This document shows, in pieces, positions 42,740 to 51,836 of a DNA stretch of 64,000 nt (positions are counted from its first letter, which is position 1; each line of letters begins with the position of its first letter). The notes beneath the pieces are model-generated. The model ran no database searches, was not told where the DNA came from, and was given only the letters and a program-made list of their open reading frames with translations. A program made the position numbers and the translations under genes. The DNA is taken from contig NZ_JBDOHS010000001.1 in assembly GCF_039832105.1 (NCBI RefSeq), positions 124,001 to 188,000 on the forward strand, in the 5' to 3' direction. This DNA is from Dorea_A sp016295505. Its GTDB lineage: Bacteria > Bacillota > Clostridia > Lachnospirales > Lachnospiraceae.

Positions 42740-43036
42740 ATGATCTCTGCAATAGGATTATGTATAAAATCATTAAAAAAGGAACCTTATTCCGGTTCCT
42801 GTCATGGGATGCGCTTTTTCCTGTCTGCCGACAAGGAAACACTTCACGTCTGGATCTATCCGGAGCCATGGTGTTTTGAGCAGACTCCGGATGAGGACAA
42901 GACACAGAAAGATTTCCCCTTCACACAGGAGGGGCTGGACGAAGCACTTCTGTGGCTTGAGGAAATGTTTGACAGCAGACGCTCCTTCTGGGAACAGAAG
43001 GAAAAGGACAAGATGAAGATTTTCCTTGGTTCATAA
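42740..43036 (+). CDS. Small protein of unknown function
   Basis: 98 residues, ATG eight bases after GGGGAGG. The sequence has a GMRFFLSADKETLHVWIYPEPWCFEQTP core and a C-terminal charged helix (EALLWLEEMFDSRRSFWEQKEKDKMK). Trp-rich and acidic; no known motif, signal or membrane segment. It converges with the regulator fragment at 43043 with only six bases between. Composition and start signal support a real gene. Confidence 0.7.
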   Translation: MISAIGLCIKSLKKEPYSGSCHGMRFFLSADKETLHVWIYPEPWCFEQTPDEDKTQKDFPFTQEGLDEALLWLEEMFDSRRSFWEQKEKDKMKIFLGS

Positions 43037-43042
43037 GTCTTA

Positions 43043-43357
43043 TCATTTGACGGTTACAAATATATATTTCAGATATTTGCGTTCTTCATGAGGATCAATG
43101 ACATTGACAATACTTAGACTATATACGTCTGAACATGGAATCAGATTTTCTTTTTTCAGATATTCTGCAATCGCCCGGTAATGATCCCGGATATCTCCGT
43201 CGCTGTCTCTTACCACAGATACAACGGCTCTGCATGAGGGAAGCTGTATGATGTCATCCCCTTTTGCATGCTCATCCGCAAAGCTGAAGATATGTTTATA
43301 AGAATACTCGCCCGCCAGAAACCGTTCAATATCTATGGACGCACCCACAGGAAACAT
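43043..43357 (-). pseudogene. C-terminal fragment of a MerR-type regulator (GyrI-like effector domain)
   Basis: The frame gives 104 residues, open upstream to a stop near 43395 without a start signal. It resembles a small-molecule-binding GyrI-like domain (LAGEYSYKHIFSF, SCRAVVSVVRDSDGDIRDHYRAIAEYLKKENL, LKYIFVTVK). The N-terminal DNA-binding helix-turn-helix is missing. The open frame runs head-on into a truncated dehydrogenase gene at 43377, suggesting that a deletion or inversion removed both 5' parts. The MerR assignment is a resemblance call. Confidence 0.5.
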
Positions 43358-43376
43358 CTGTACCCCCGGCCTTTGA

Positions 43377-43901
43377 AATCTTCCGATTGCCTATCAGGAC
43401 GGCAGCAACCAGCAGGCACGTGCCAACATGCTTCGCGCTTCTTATCTTGCAGGCACCGCTTTTACAAAAAGCTATGTCGGATACGTACATGCAGTCGCAC
43501 ACAGTCTCGGAGGCAGGTACGGAATTGCCCACGGGCTTGCCAATTCTGTACTTCTTCCGGTTGTACTTGAAGCATATGGCTCTGCCGCTCATAAAAAGCT
43601 TGCAGCACTTGCACGCATCTGCGGCTTGTCTGATTCGGGCAATGACGCCGAAGCGGCAGATGCATTTATCGCACATATCCGCAATATGAATCAGGCAATG
43701 AACATCCCTGCTGCACTTCCGGGAATTCAGACAGAAGATATCCCGCAGCTTGCACGATATGCTGATCACGAAGCCAACCCGTTATACCCGGTTCCTGTTC
43801 TCTGGGGAACCGATCAATTAGAACAGATGTATCATAAAGTTCAGGAGGACACAAACTATGACCGAACAGGAAATACAGATCATTCTGGAAAAGCAGCGTA
43901 A
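43377..43901 (+). pseudogene. C-terminal fragment of an iron-containing alcohol dehydrogenase
   Basis: From 43377 the frame reads NLPIAYQDGSNQQARANMLRAS and AFTKSYVGYVHAVAHSLGGRYGIAHGLANSVLLP, the C-terminal helical domain of Fe-type alcohol dehydrogenases, including the metal-binding His residues. A TGA stands immediately before this point and the NAD-binding N-terminal half is absent. The last 44 nt overlap the aldehyde dehydrogenase start. That overlap suggests an original dehydrogenase pair (alcohol plus aldehyde) in one operon. Confidence 0.8.
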
Positions 43902-45237
43902 ATACTTCGCAACAGGACAGACGATTCCTGTATCCTACCGTCTGGAAATGCTGAAGAAACTGAAAGAATCTATCATAAAACATGAATCTGACCTCAACGA
44001 GGCTCTGCAAAAGGATCTTGGAAAAAGCCGTATGGAAAGCTATATGTGTGAAGTCGGACTTACTCTGTCCGAACTCACCTGGATGCAGAAGCATCTGAAG
44101 GGGCTTGCAAAAGAAAAACGTGTTCCTACTCCGCTTGCACAATTTGCGGCAAGAAGCTTTCAATCTCCTGCTCCGTATGGAACGGTATTGATTATGAGTC
44201 CCTGGAATTATCCGGTTCCCTTAACCCTGGATCCGCTGATCGATGCCATTGCTGCAGGTAATACAGTTGTTGTAAAACCCAGTGCTTATGCACCTGCAAC
44301 CAGCACTGTTATGAAGCAGATCCTGGAAGACTGTTTCCCTCAAAAATATGTCGCTCTGATTACCGGTGGACGTGCGGAAAACCAGGCTCTTCTCCACCAA
44401 AGGTTTGACAAGATCTTCTTTACCGGTGGAAAAACAGTCGGAAAAGAAGTCCTTCGTCATGCTGCAGAATATCTCACGCCCGTGACCCTGGAGCTTGGAG
44501 GAAAGAGTCCGTGTATCGTAGATCATACAGCAAAGATACCTCTGACGGCCAAAAGGATCGTATTCGGCAAATATCTGAACTGCGGACAGACCTGCGTTGC
44601 TCCGGATTATATCTTATGTGACCGCAGAATCTGCCAGGATCTGATCGAGGCCATAAAAAAAGAGATCCGGATACAGTTTGGGAAAAATCCCTTAAAAAAT
44701 CCTGATTATGGAAAGATCATTAACGAAAAACATTTTCAGAGGCTTCTTGGATTGATACAGAAAGATAAACTGGTCTGCGGCGGTCAGTCTGACTCATCTG
44801 CACTTCGGATCGCTCCTTCTGTTATGAGAGATGTAACCTGGGAAGATGCTGTGATGGAAGACGAGATCTTCGGCCCGATTCTGCCGGTTCTCACTTATGA
44901 TTCACTGGATGAAGCCATTCGCACCGTCGAATCCCATCCACATCCGCTTGCACTGTACTTTTTCAGTGAAGACAAAGCGGCCCAGAAAAAAATTCTGGAC
45001 CTCTGTCACTTTGGCGGCGGATGTATCAACGATACCATCATCCATCTTGCTACCAGCGCCATGCCTTTTGGCGGCGTAGGTGAAAGTGGTATGGGCGGTT
45101 ATCATGGAAAGTCCGGTTTTGATACATTTACACACACGCGCAGTATCGTTGACAAAAAAACCTGGATGGACCTCTCGATCCGCTATCAAAAATATACCCG
45201 TTTAAAAGAAAAAATGCTGCGGTTATTTCTCCGGTAA
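43858..45237 (+). CDS. Aldehyde dehydrogenase (NAD(P)-dependent, ALDH superfamily)
   Basis: 459 residues. It oxidises aldehydes to acids; substrate not determined. Motifs: APYGTVLIMSPWNYPVPLTLDPL, FFTGGKTVGKEV (cofactor loop), TLELGGKSPCIV (catalytic Glu), YLNCGQTCVAPDY (catalytic Cys near 245), and DEIFGPILPVLTY. The ~460-residue size without extra C-terminal region matches the class-3-like YwdH group. AGGAGG lies just upstream. Its own promoter may have been lost with the truncated gene in front. Confidence 0.93.
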   Translation: MTEQEIQIILEKQRKYFATGQTIPVSYRLEMLKKLKESIIKHESDLNEALQKDLGKSRMESYMCEVGLTLSELTWMQKHLKGLAKEKRVPTPLAQFAARSFQSPAPYGTVLIMSPWNYPVPLTLDPLIDAIAAGNTVVVKPSAYAPATSTVMKQILEDCFPQKYVALITGGRAENQALLHQRFDKIFFTGGKTVGKEVLRHAAEYLTPVTLELGGKSPCIVDHTAKIPLTAKRIVFGKYLNCGQTCVAPDYILCDRRICQDLIEAIKKEIRIQFGKNPLKNPDYGKIINEKHFQRLLGLIQKDKLVCGGQSDSSALRIAPSVMRDVTWEDAVMEDEIFGPILPVLTYDSLDEAIRTVESHPHPLALYFFSEDKAAQKKILDLCHFGGGCINDTIIHLATSAMPFGGVGESGMGGYHGKSGFDTFTHTRSIVDKKTWMDLSIRYQKYTRLKEKMLRLFLR

Positions 45238-45350
45238 CATCTTTTTCCTCCCTTCTATCATCTCAATTGTACTCCGAACAAGAAATACGTGCAATCCTCT
45301 GCACGCTGTGTTATTCTGAACTCAGACGAAAAAGAAAGGAATGGAAAACG

Positions 45351-46448
45351 ATGATTACCACCGTAAACCGACAGCTTGCACAGCAGATTGTAGCCACTGT
45401 ACAGGATATCTGCGGACATGATATCAACTTTATAAACCAGAAGGGAATCATCTTTGCCAGTACGAATGAACAACGGATCGGTACATTTCATGAGATCGGG
45501 AAAAAAGCTGCCGATACCCGGACAGTCATTGAAGTTCAGGAAAACGATATCTATCAGGGTACTGAAAAAGGAGTCAATATTCCGGTTGCACACAATGGCT
45601 CTCTGATTGCCGTGATCGGGATCACCGGAGATCCGGATGAAGTAAGGAGCTATGCCTGTCTTGCAGAAAAGATCACACGGCTTCTGATCCGGGAACAGGA
45701 GATGAATGCTGCAGCCCATACTCTGTCCGAAAAGAAAGGGTATATCATCCAGTCTCTGATCTCCGGGGATATCGATAATCTGGAATATATCATAAATGAA
45801 TTAAAAACATTTCATCTGGCTGAAACTACAAAGAAACGGATTCTGTGCATCCAGATTCATTCGGAGCAGCCGAATTCCGTCCTCTCTGTCTCAGAAGAAA
45901 AGATTCATAAGCTTTTACGGAATATGGATTCCCAGATCTACTATTTTCAATACCCCAACGAATACATTGTTGTGATGGAAGAAGCTTCATTTACTCAGAA
46001 TCAATCCGCTTTTCGTACATTTGCAGAGGAAAATGCTTCTCTTCTGACCATCGGCGTCGGATGCGCTGAGAGCATATTTCACCTGCATTCTTCTTACAAC
46101 AGTGCCAGGATTGCTCTGAGAAGCCGGAAATACAAAAACACAAATATCATTTTATTCGATGATCTGACTCTGGAAATCCTTCTTGGATCCGTTCCTGCCG
46201 GTGCGCAGAAAGAATATCTGAAAAAAACGCTTTCTTCTCTGTCTGCAGACGACAGATTGCTTTTGGATACTTATTTTAATGAAGGTCAGTCATTAAGCCG
46301 TACCTGTCAGAAATTATACCTTCACAAAAATACATTACAGTATAAACTGGATCGGATACATCGGATCTGCGGTCTGAATCCGCGTGACTTTAAAGATGCT
46401 GTCATTTTATATCTGGCTGTCCTGATTTCTAATATTCATTCTTTGTAA
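45351..46448 (+). CDS. CdaR family transcriptional regulator
   Basis: 365 residues from the ATG at 45351 after GAAAGGA; an in-frame ATG 28 codons earlier lacks a site. The N-terminal 130 residues form a sugar-diacid recognition domain (LAQQIVATVQDICGHDINFINQKGIIFAS and VNIPVAHNGSLIAVIGITGDP). The C-terminal end holds the PucR/CdaR-type helix-turn-helix (FNEGQSLSRTCQKLYLHKNTLQYKLDRIHRICG). The next gene is glycerate kinase, the usual target of CdaR. Confidence 0.92.
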   Translation: MITTVNRQLAQQIVATVQDICGHDINFINQKGIIFASTNEQRIGTFHEIGKKAADTRTVIEVQENDIYQGTEKGVNIPVAHNGSLIAVIGITGDPDEVRSYACLAEKITRLLIREQEMNAAAHTLSEKKGYIIQSLISGDIDNLEYIINELKTFHLAETTKKRILCIQIHSEQPNSVLSVSEEKIHKLLRNMDSQIYYFQYPNEYIVVMEEASFTQNQSAFRTFAEENASLLTIGVGCAESIFHLHSSYNSARIALRSRKYKNTNIILFDDLTLEILLGSVPAGAQKEYLKKTLSSLSADDRLLLDTYFNEGQSLSRTCQKLYLHKNTLQYKLDRIHRICGLNPRDFKDAVILYLAVLISNIHSL

Positions 46449-46568
46449 CATTTATTATTTATTTTTTATTTTATTTTTGTTCTTTATAACATATATTTCC
46501 TTTCATTTCATTGTTATAATAGACACAATAAATAATCTGTAAAAAGCAGAGATCGTGGAGGTTCAGTT

Positions 46569-47696
46569 ATGAAAGTAGTTGTAGCAATTGATTCATTAAA
46601 GGGGAGTCTCTCTTCCATGGAAGCGGGCCTCGCAATAAAAGAAGGTGTTCACGCCGCTCATCCAGATGCCGACGTGATTGTAAAACCGCTGGCAGACGGT
46701 GGAGAGGGAACGACCGATGCCCTGATTGAAGGACTGAACGGGGAACGCATAGATATTACCGTTACAGGGCCACTGGGATCTCCTGTAAACGCCTACTATG
46801 GATATCTTTCAGACACCGGGACTGCTGTGATGGAGATGGCATCTGCAGCGGGAATTACACTGTTGACTGAAGAAGAAAAGAATCCGCTTCTTGCAACTAC
46901 TTATGGAGTCGGAGAAATGATCAACGATGCCATCGAAAAAGGCTGCCGTAACTTTATCATAGGCATCGGCGGCAGCGCCACAAATGACGGCGGCATCGGA
47001 ATGTTGATGGCTCTCGGATATGACTTCCTTGACGAACATGGCAACGATGTCGGCAAGGGTGGACAGGCTCTCGCAAAAGTGGCATCCATCTGCACAGACC
47101 ACGTGAATCCAAAGCTTGCCGACTGTCACATTCAGGTCGCATGTGATGTAAATAATCCGCTCTGCGGAGAAAACGGTGCCACTTACGTCTATGGCCCACA
47201 GAAGGGTGTAACAGATAAGATCAAAGAAAGTCTTGATCAGGATATGGCTCATTTTGCCCGGATCACTTCTGAGGCTCTGGAAAACGACTATTCTTCTGCC
47301 CCTGGCGCAGGTGCTGCCGGCGGACTCGGATATGCGTTTCTTGCATATCTGAACGCGACGCTCACACCCGGAATTGAACTGATCTTAGACGCTGTCGATC
47401 TGGAAGCTGAGCTTGCCGATGCAGACGTTGTAGTTACCGGAGAAGGACGTCTGGACTTCCAGACATCCATGGGTAAGGCTCCTGTCGGTGTCGCAAAACT
47501 TGCCAAAAAATATCATGCCAAAGTCATTGCATTTGCCGGAAGCGTCACCCGGGAAGCATGTGCATGCAACGAAGCCGGCATCGATGCCTTTTTCCCGATT
47601 GTCCGCGGTATTACCACACTGGAAGATGCCATGAAAGCCGAAAACGCGCGTGAGAACATGCGGGCATCTGTAGAACAGGTATTTCGCCTGCTCTAA
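46569..47696 (+). CDS. Glycerate kinase (GarK/GlxK type)
   Basis: 375 residues. It phosphorylates D-glycerate, feeding sugar-diacid and glyoxylate breakdown into glycolysis. Motifs: VVVAIDSLKGSLSSMEAGLAIKEG, VKPLADGGEGTTDALI, GIGGSATNDGGIGML, PGAGAAGGLGYAFLAYL, VVTGEGRLDFQT. GGAGG precedes the ATG; an extended -10 (TGTTATAAT) lies upstream at about 46513-46521. Its last four bases overlap the convergent serine hydrolase gene. Control by the adjacent CdaR is likely. Confidence 0.95.
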   Translation: MKVVVAIDSLKGSLSSMEAGLAIKEGVHAAHPDADVIVKPLADGGEGTTDALIEGLNGERIDITVTGPLGSPVNAYYGYLSDTGTAVMEMASAAGITLLTEEEKNPLLATTYGVGEMINDAIEKGCRNFIIGIGGSATNDGGIGMLMALGYDFLDEHGNDVGKGGQALAKVASICTDHVNPKLADCHIQVACDVNNPLCGENGATYVYGPQKGVTDKIKESLDQDMAHFARITSEALENDYSSAPGAGAAGGLGYAFLAYLNATLTPGIELILDAVDLEAELADADVVVTGEGRLDFQTSMGKAPVGVAKLAKKYHAKVIAFAGSVTREACACNEAGIDAFFPIVRGITTLEDAMKAENARENMRASVEQVFRLL

Positions 47697-49477
47697 GATT
47701 CCCCTTCTTCCAGTTCTCCATATATCACAGGTTCTATGGTCTGGCCCATCAGTCGGTGTGCCAGATCCATACCACCCCATTCTTTTATCTTATTATAGAT
47801 CGGATGATTCATCATATCTTCTGTAATCGACTCCAATCCCTCCATGATCAATGCTTTTCCGGGTGTTTCGTACCAGTGTGTCTCAATCCTGTTGCCAATA
47901 AAACTGATATAGATTTTTCTTCTTACAGCTTCCTCAAGATAACTCATCTCCAGTTTCAGGACGGTGTTCCCATCTGCATCTTTTGTAAATTCTCCCTGCA
48001 CCGCTACCAGATAACTTTCCTCATGCAGGATAATCCATGCTTCTTCAACTTTGTTAAAGCCAATCTTTGTTTCTATCCACTGCCCGCCTTCCAGAAAGCG
48101 GATATAGAATCCCTCTTCGGAATTGCGAAAAGCAATCCGGCTGATTCCGTCCGTCATATTATTATGGAAAACCTGTATCACCAGCGGATATAATCCTACA
48201 CTCTGCGGATGCATAACATAGCATTTCCCATCCAGTTCTTTGGCACGATAATACAGATCAGAATGAACAGTATGACTTCTTCTCCGGTCTGTTTTCTTCT
48301 GCCATCCGCCCCTTCGAATCCGGAGGTTTTTCTTTGTGCCATCCTGCATCTGTTCTTCCAGACGTTTCAGTTTTGCATATGCATATGGATTTTCCGGGAG
48401 AATATCTTCCGGTCTGTAATCCGGTGCAAAATACTTCCGGATAATGTTCAGCATGATGCAATCCTGAAATAACTCATTATTTCCCGCATTTGTTACAATC
48501 ACCATATCCATGTCAGGATATACAATGACGTTCTGTCCAAGCATCCCATTAAATTCAAAGCTTCCCGGACGTTCTTCCATCCACAGCTGATATCCATATC
48601 CAAACGTATCTTCTCCGCTCTCTACATGCATGCGCGTGGATTCTTCCACCCATTTTGCAGGCACCAGCTGAACGCCATTCCACATTCCTTTGTCCAGATA
48701 AAGCTGTCCAAGCTTTGCCATATCTTCTGCACACAGGAACAGTCCCCAGCCGCCTTTTGTAATTCCCTTCGGACACGTTTCCCACAGATATCTTGTAATT
48801 CCCATCGGTTCAAACAGTCTCGGTCTGAGATACTCTTCCATCGTCATCCCTGTACGTTCTGAAATAATTGCTGATAATACATACGTATTCAGACTGTTGT
48901 ACTGAAACTGTGTTCCGGGGGTTCCGCCGATCGATGCATCCAGATATCCTTCCAGCCAGTCATTTCCGGCAATCACACCAGTTTCATTAAAGCTCACCTG
49001 ACTGGTCATTGTAAGAAGATGTTCCACAGTAAGCTCCGGTCGGAATATCTTCACCAGCGGATTCAATTTATGGGCAAATATCTTGTATACATTTTCATCC
49101 AGAGAAAGCTGTCCTTCGTCAATCAGCATTCCAATTGCCATTCCTGTAATACTTTTACACATGGAGTGTGTGATATGCCACATTCCACTCCTGTATGGTG
49201 CAAAACTGCACTCACAGATGACCTTTTTCCCTTTTACGATCATCAAATGGTGCATATCTGTATATTCTGATGCATGAAGTTCCCGGATCAATTCTGCAAT
49301 ACGTCCTGACTCAATCCCCTGGCTCTCAGGAGTCGCACGTTCAAAAGCCTGCTCATAAGGCAATTCCTCCGGAAATCTTATTTTCTGCGGAGTGAAATCC
49401 ACACGACTTACCCCTTCTGTCTTTCCAAGTACCATATCTACTATCATTTCAATCACAGCAACCTGATCTTTTGCCAT
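47693..49477 (-). CDS. Beta-lactamase-like serine hydrolase
   Basis: 594 residues. The first ~370 residues are a class C beta-lactamase/DD-peptidase fold with the SxxK motif Ser105-Met-Cys-Lys108 and a tyrosine motif at Tyr193 (YNS, a variant of the usual YxN). The remaining ~220 residues are beta-rich and unlike penicillin-binding modules. No signal peptide is seen, so it probably acts in the cytosol, perhaps as an esterase or amidase. AAGGAGG stands before the ATG. It overlaps the glycerate kinase end by four bases. Confidence 0.85.
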   Translation of the reverse strand: MAKDQVAVIEMIVDMVLGKTEGVSRVDFTPQKIRFPEELPYEQAFERATPESQGIESGRIAELIRELHASEYTDMHHLMIVKGKKVICECSFAPYRSGMWHITHSMCKSITGMAIGMLIDEGQLSLDENVYKIFAHKLNPLVKIFRPELTVEHLLTMTSQVSFNETGVIAGNDWLEGYLDASIGGTPGTQFQYNSLNTYVLSAIISERTGMTMEEYLRPRLFEPMGITRYLWETCPKGITKGGWGLFLCAEDMAKLGQLYLDKGMWNGVQLVPAKWVEESTRMHVESGEDTFGYGYQLWMEERPGSFEFNGMLGQNVIVYPDMDMVIVTNAGNNELFQDCIMLNIIRKYFAPDYRPEDILPENPYAYAKLKRLEEQMQDGTKKNLRIRRGGWQKKTDRRRSHTVHSDLYYRAKELDGKCYVMHPQSVGLYPLVIQVFHNNMTDGISRIAFRNSEEGFYIRFLEGGQWIETKIGFNKVEEAWIILHEESYLVAVQGEFTKDADGNTVLKLEMSYLEEAVRRKIYISFIGNRIETHWYETPGKALIMEGLESITEDMMNHPIYNKIKEWGGMDLAHRLMGQTIEPVIYGELEEGES

Positions 49478-49527
49478 CCTGCCACCTCCTTAACTTAATC
49501 GAAATATACCATATCTCTTCGCATATG

Positions 49528-49561
49528 TAAAACGGCAGATTTCTTTTTTGAAATCTGCCGT
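49528..49561 (-). terminator. Terminator of rplY
   Basis: ACGGCAGATTTC and GAAATCTGCCGT form a 12-bp stem with a six-base loop, followed on the minus strand by TTTTAC. Confidence 0.88.
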
Positions 49562-49579
49562 ATATCTGTGATACTTTAT

Positions 49580-50158
49580 TTATTCTTCCGCTTCACTGTC
49601 TTCGTCCACAGCCGCATTGTGCACTTCACTCAATGTAACAACGGTTGCTTCCGGATCTGTGATCAGGTCGATCTCTTTGTTCTTTGCGATTGAAAGATCC
49701 TTTACCTTCACCGACTGTCCGATGCGAAGTGCCTCTGCATCTATCTCGACCCTGTCAACCAATGCTGACGGATATGCCTGAAATGCAATCTCCTCCAGCT
49801 GAAGCTGAAGTACACCACTTAAAACCTTGTCGTGATTCAGCAACACTACTTCTGCTACAGAATGTACCTTCTCATCGCTAACCAGCGCCTGAAAATCAAT
49901 CTCATCTACCTGTCCCTTTAATGGGTTGTATTGGATATCCTTAATCAGAACATTATATTGCTTCCCTCCAATATCCAGCATGATCTGACTTCCCTTATTG
50001 CTTTTTTTAAGCAGGCGGTCTACCTCTGCTTTGTCCATTTTCACCGGGACAGACTCCTTCATCTCTCTGCCGAATACATTGCCGGTAACAAATCCTTCCC
50101 TTCTTAATTTCTTTGCTTTGATGTCCATGCTTCTTTTTTCAGCTTTTAAAGTATTCAT
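49580..50158 (-). CDS. rplY: 50S ribosomal protein L25/general stress protein Ctc
   Basis: 192 residues, the two-domain Ctc form: an N-terminal 5S-rRNA-binding L25 domain (KAKKLRREGFVTGNVFGREMKE) and a TL5-type C-terminal domain (FQAYPSALVDRVEIDAEALRIGQSVKVKDL) with an acidic tail. In Bacillus the ortholog is stress-induced. Monocistronic: an extended -10 element lies upstream and a terminator downstream. Confidence 0.93.
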   Translation of the reverse strand: MNTLKAEKRSMDIKAKKLRREGFVTGNVFGREMKESVPVKMDKAEVDRLLKKSNKGSQIMLDIGGKQYNVLIKDIQYNPLKGQVDEIDFQALVSDEKVHSVAEVVLLNHDKVLSGVLQLQLEEIAFQAYPSALVDRVEIDAEALRIGQSVKVKDLSIAKNKEIDLITDPEATVVTLSEVHNAAVDEDSEAEE

Positions 50159-50250
50159 TTATCTTTTCCTCCAAAAATCTGACTTGCTTAGCATCCTTTC
50201 ACTTTGCATTACAAATAGGTGTGTTAAGTAGGTTTTCTTGTTACACTGTT

Positions 50251-50256
50251 ATTATA
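50251..50256 (-). promoter_or_regulatory. Extended -10 promoter of rplY
   Basis: Minus-strand TGTTATAAT, an extended -10 with no clear -35, about 90 nt before the rplY start. Between 50257 and 50403 I see only A/T-rich sequence and no gene. Confidence 0.6.
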
Positions 50257-50403
50257 ACACCTATAGCATAGAAAGATTCACCAAAGAAACAATATTTTTC
50301 ATGTATTTTTCTTTCACAATCCACAAATCTTACAATTATCTCATTTTTATTTGTCTGAATTTTCCAACAATTTAAAATTATTTATTTTTATTTCTGATTT
50401 CCT

Positions 50404-50432
50404 ATTGACATTTTCCTTTTCGCGCGATATTA
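50404..50432 (+). promoter_or_regulatory. Strong promoter of the tandem-repeat RNA
   Basis: Perfect TTGACA (50404-50409), 17 bases, TATTAT (50427-50432). Expected start of transcription is near 50439. Confidence 0.85.
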
Positions 50433-50439
50433 TAATATC

Positions 50440-50685
50440 AACAAAAGAAAAGGAGGACAAACCACCAAAAACATAATTCTTTAATTCAAAGTTTAATGAA
50501 AGAGGTAAAGTCCAATGTACGGGATAAGTTAAAATCAAAGATCCTAATAAAGAATAAGGAGGACGGACCACCGAAAAATTAATTTTCAACTCATAATTTT
50601 AAAGAAAGAGGTATATTCCAATGGACATGATTCATTAAAAATCCACTGTATTAGAAAAGAAAATACAGTGGATTTTATTTTTTAC
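50440..50685 (+). ncRNA. Tandem-repeat small RNA (or paired micro-ORF) unit
   Basis: A complete short transcription unit of about 245 nt between a consensus promoter and a strong terminator. It holds two copies of a unit offset by exactly 106 nt without gaps. Each copy has AAGGAGGAC-NN-ACCACC, an A/T-rich stretch, then GAAAGAGGTA-N-A-N-TCCAATG. Each ATG opens a five-codon frame and stop (MYGIS at 50515, MDMIH at 50621). GGAC and ACC of the first box can pair with GTCC/TTCC and GGT around the second ribosome-site-like box. No larger gene fits. Function unknown. Confidence 0.6.
50638..50685. terminator. Bidirectional terminator of the small RNA and the nif-like/hyp array
   Basis: AAAATCCACTGTATT and AATACAGTGGATTTT form a perfect 15-bp stem with a nine-base loop and U runs in both directions. 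It also closes the minus-strand array ending at 50682. Confidence 0.9.
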
Positions 50686-51836
50686 ATTTCTGCAAGTGGC
50701 AAAAGTCGTTTTACGTAGATTCTTCCGGAAAAAGCAATATGCGGCAGTTCACAGAACTGACAGCCCTCCGGACAGATCGGATGATACAGCGGATCTGCCA
50801 CAATGATTTTGGCATCTTTTAACTTCTCTTCTGCTTCCTCTTCCCCACGTACTGCTACATCATTTGGTCCCAGAAGACCTTTCGTTTCATCCAGCGGACA
50901 TATAATCTGCACAGGACGGGAAATTTTCTGTTCTATTGATGCCACCAGTGATCCCATCGTTACAGGCTCCCCGATCAGTGTAATCTGCGGATCTCCAGGA
51001 AGACGCTTCTCCAGATAAGCAATACGGTTTACCGGCTTGTCACCATCCCCGTTTTCCCAATCTATCCGTTTTGAGACTGTCTGTTCCAGAATTTCTGATA
51101 TTATCTTTGTAAATCCTCCCACCGGAGTTCCAATCACATATGGGGTATGAAATTTTCTCTCCAGTACCTTCGCCGCCCGGATACCAACAGAGGATACTAC
51201 CAGATTCACGGCTGCTTCTCCGGCGCGTGAAAGTTGTTCCAGTTCATCTCCCATCGCCCATGTAGAGACGATCTTCCATCCCCTGGATTCCAGATTCTCT
51301 TTTAGCTTTTTCACATGAGAAAGCGGTCCGAAATCCAAAGGTGTCACACCGATCAGATTCAATGTTCTCTGATCTGTGCATCTGCATCCTGGATCTGTAA
51401 AGCGCTCCGCGATCTCTGCAAGTGCAATTCCTGCTCCATACACATAATCATGCATCCCATTTGTGGGTACCGAAAATGTCGGAATCCTTGTCTCCTGCTC
51501 AATCACCTGTGCAATAGCCGGAAAGTCCGTTCCATTCATATAAGGGATCGGAGAACCCGCCAGCGCAATAAATTGCGGATGAAGATCAGAGGCAGCTTTC
51601 TCAATATCATGAATCAATTTGTTATCATTTCCCATAATAGCATCAATCTCGCTCAACCCGGAGATAAAGATCAGACTGTCCTGATCATACCAGCGGATTT
51701 CATCATGTGTATTATAGGTAGAATTACATCCGGACGGATCATGCATGACCGTCATGCCGCCCAGTTCATATAACGCAGAGCAGACTCCGGATACATCTGC
51801 AGTATATACCGGTATGATACGATAAGATTGTCTCAT
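50682..51836 (-). CDS. Nitrogenase component-1-like beta subunit, copy 1 (NifK-like)
   Basis: 384 residues from the ATG at 51836 (a GTG three codons earlier is open). It belongs to the nitrogenase component-1 superfamily by its N-terminus SGVCSALYELGGMTVMHDPSGCNSTY, the counterpart of the NifK P-cluster region, and by the Rossmann-like repeats. Only Cys19 and Cys37 stand at ligand-like positions; the place of the third NifK ligand reads LAGSPIPYMNG with no cysteine. A C-terminal CPEGCQFCELPH adds three more cysteines. It is shorter than NifK (about 520). It overlaps the NifD-like gene by four bases. The substrate is unknown. Confidence 0.8.
   Translation of the reverse strand: MRQSYRIIPVYTADVSGVCSALYELGGMTVMHDPSGCNSTYNTHDEIRWYDQDSLIFISGLSEIDAIMGNDNKLIHDIEKAASDLHPQFIALAGSPIPYMNGTDFPAIAQVIEQETRIPTFSVPTNGMHDYVYGAGIALAEIAERFTDPGCRCTDQRTLNLIGVTPLDFGPLSHVKKLKENLESRGWKIVSTWAMGDELEQLSRAGEAAVNLVVSSVGIRAAKVLERKFHTPYVIGTPVGGFTKIISEILEQTVSKRIDWENGDGDKPVNRIAYLEKRLPGDPQITLIGEPVTMGSLVASIEQKISRPVQIICPLDETKGLLGPNDVAVRGEEEAEEKLKDAKIIVADPLYHPICPEGCQFCELPHIAFSGRIYVKRLLPLAEM

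Noticed and set aside
50347..50589. 80-residue minus-strand open frame over the tandem RNA
   Set aside because: No ribosome site, low-complexity composition, and it lies antisense to a unit with its own promoter and terminator.
50440..50685. Type III toxin-antitoxin RNA
   Set aside because: Tandem repeats before a terminator fit in form, but only two long repeats exist and no ToxN-like gene follows.
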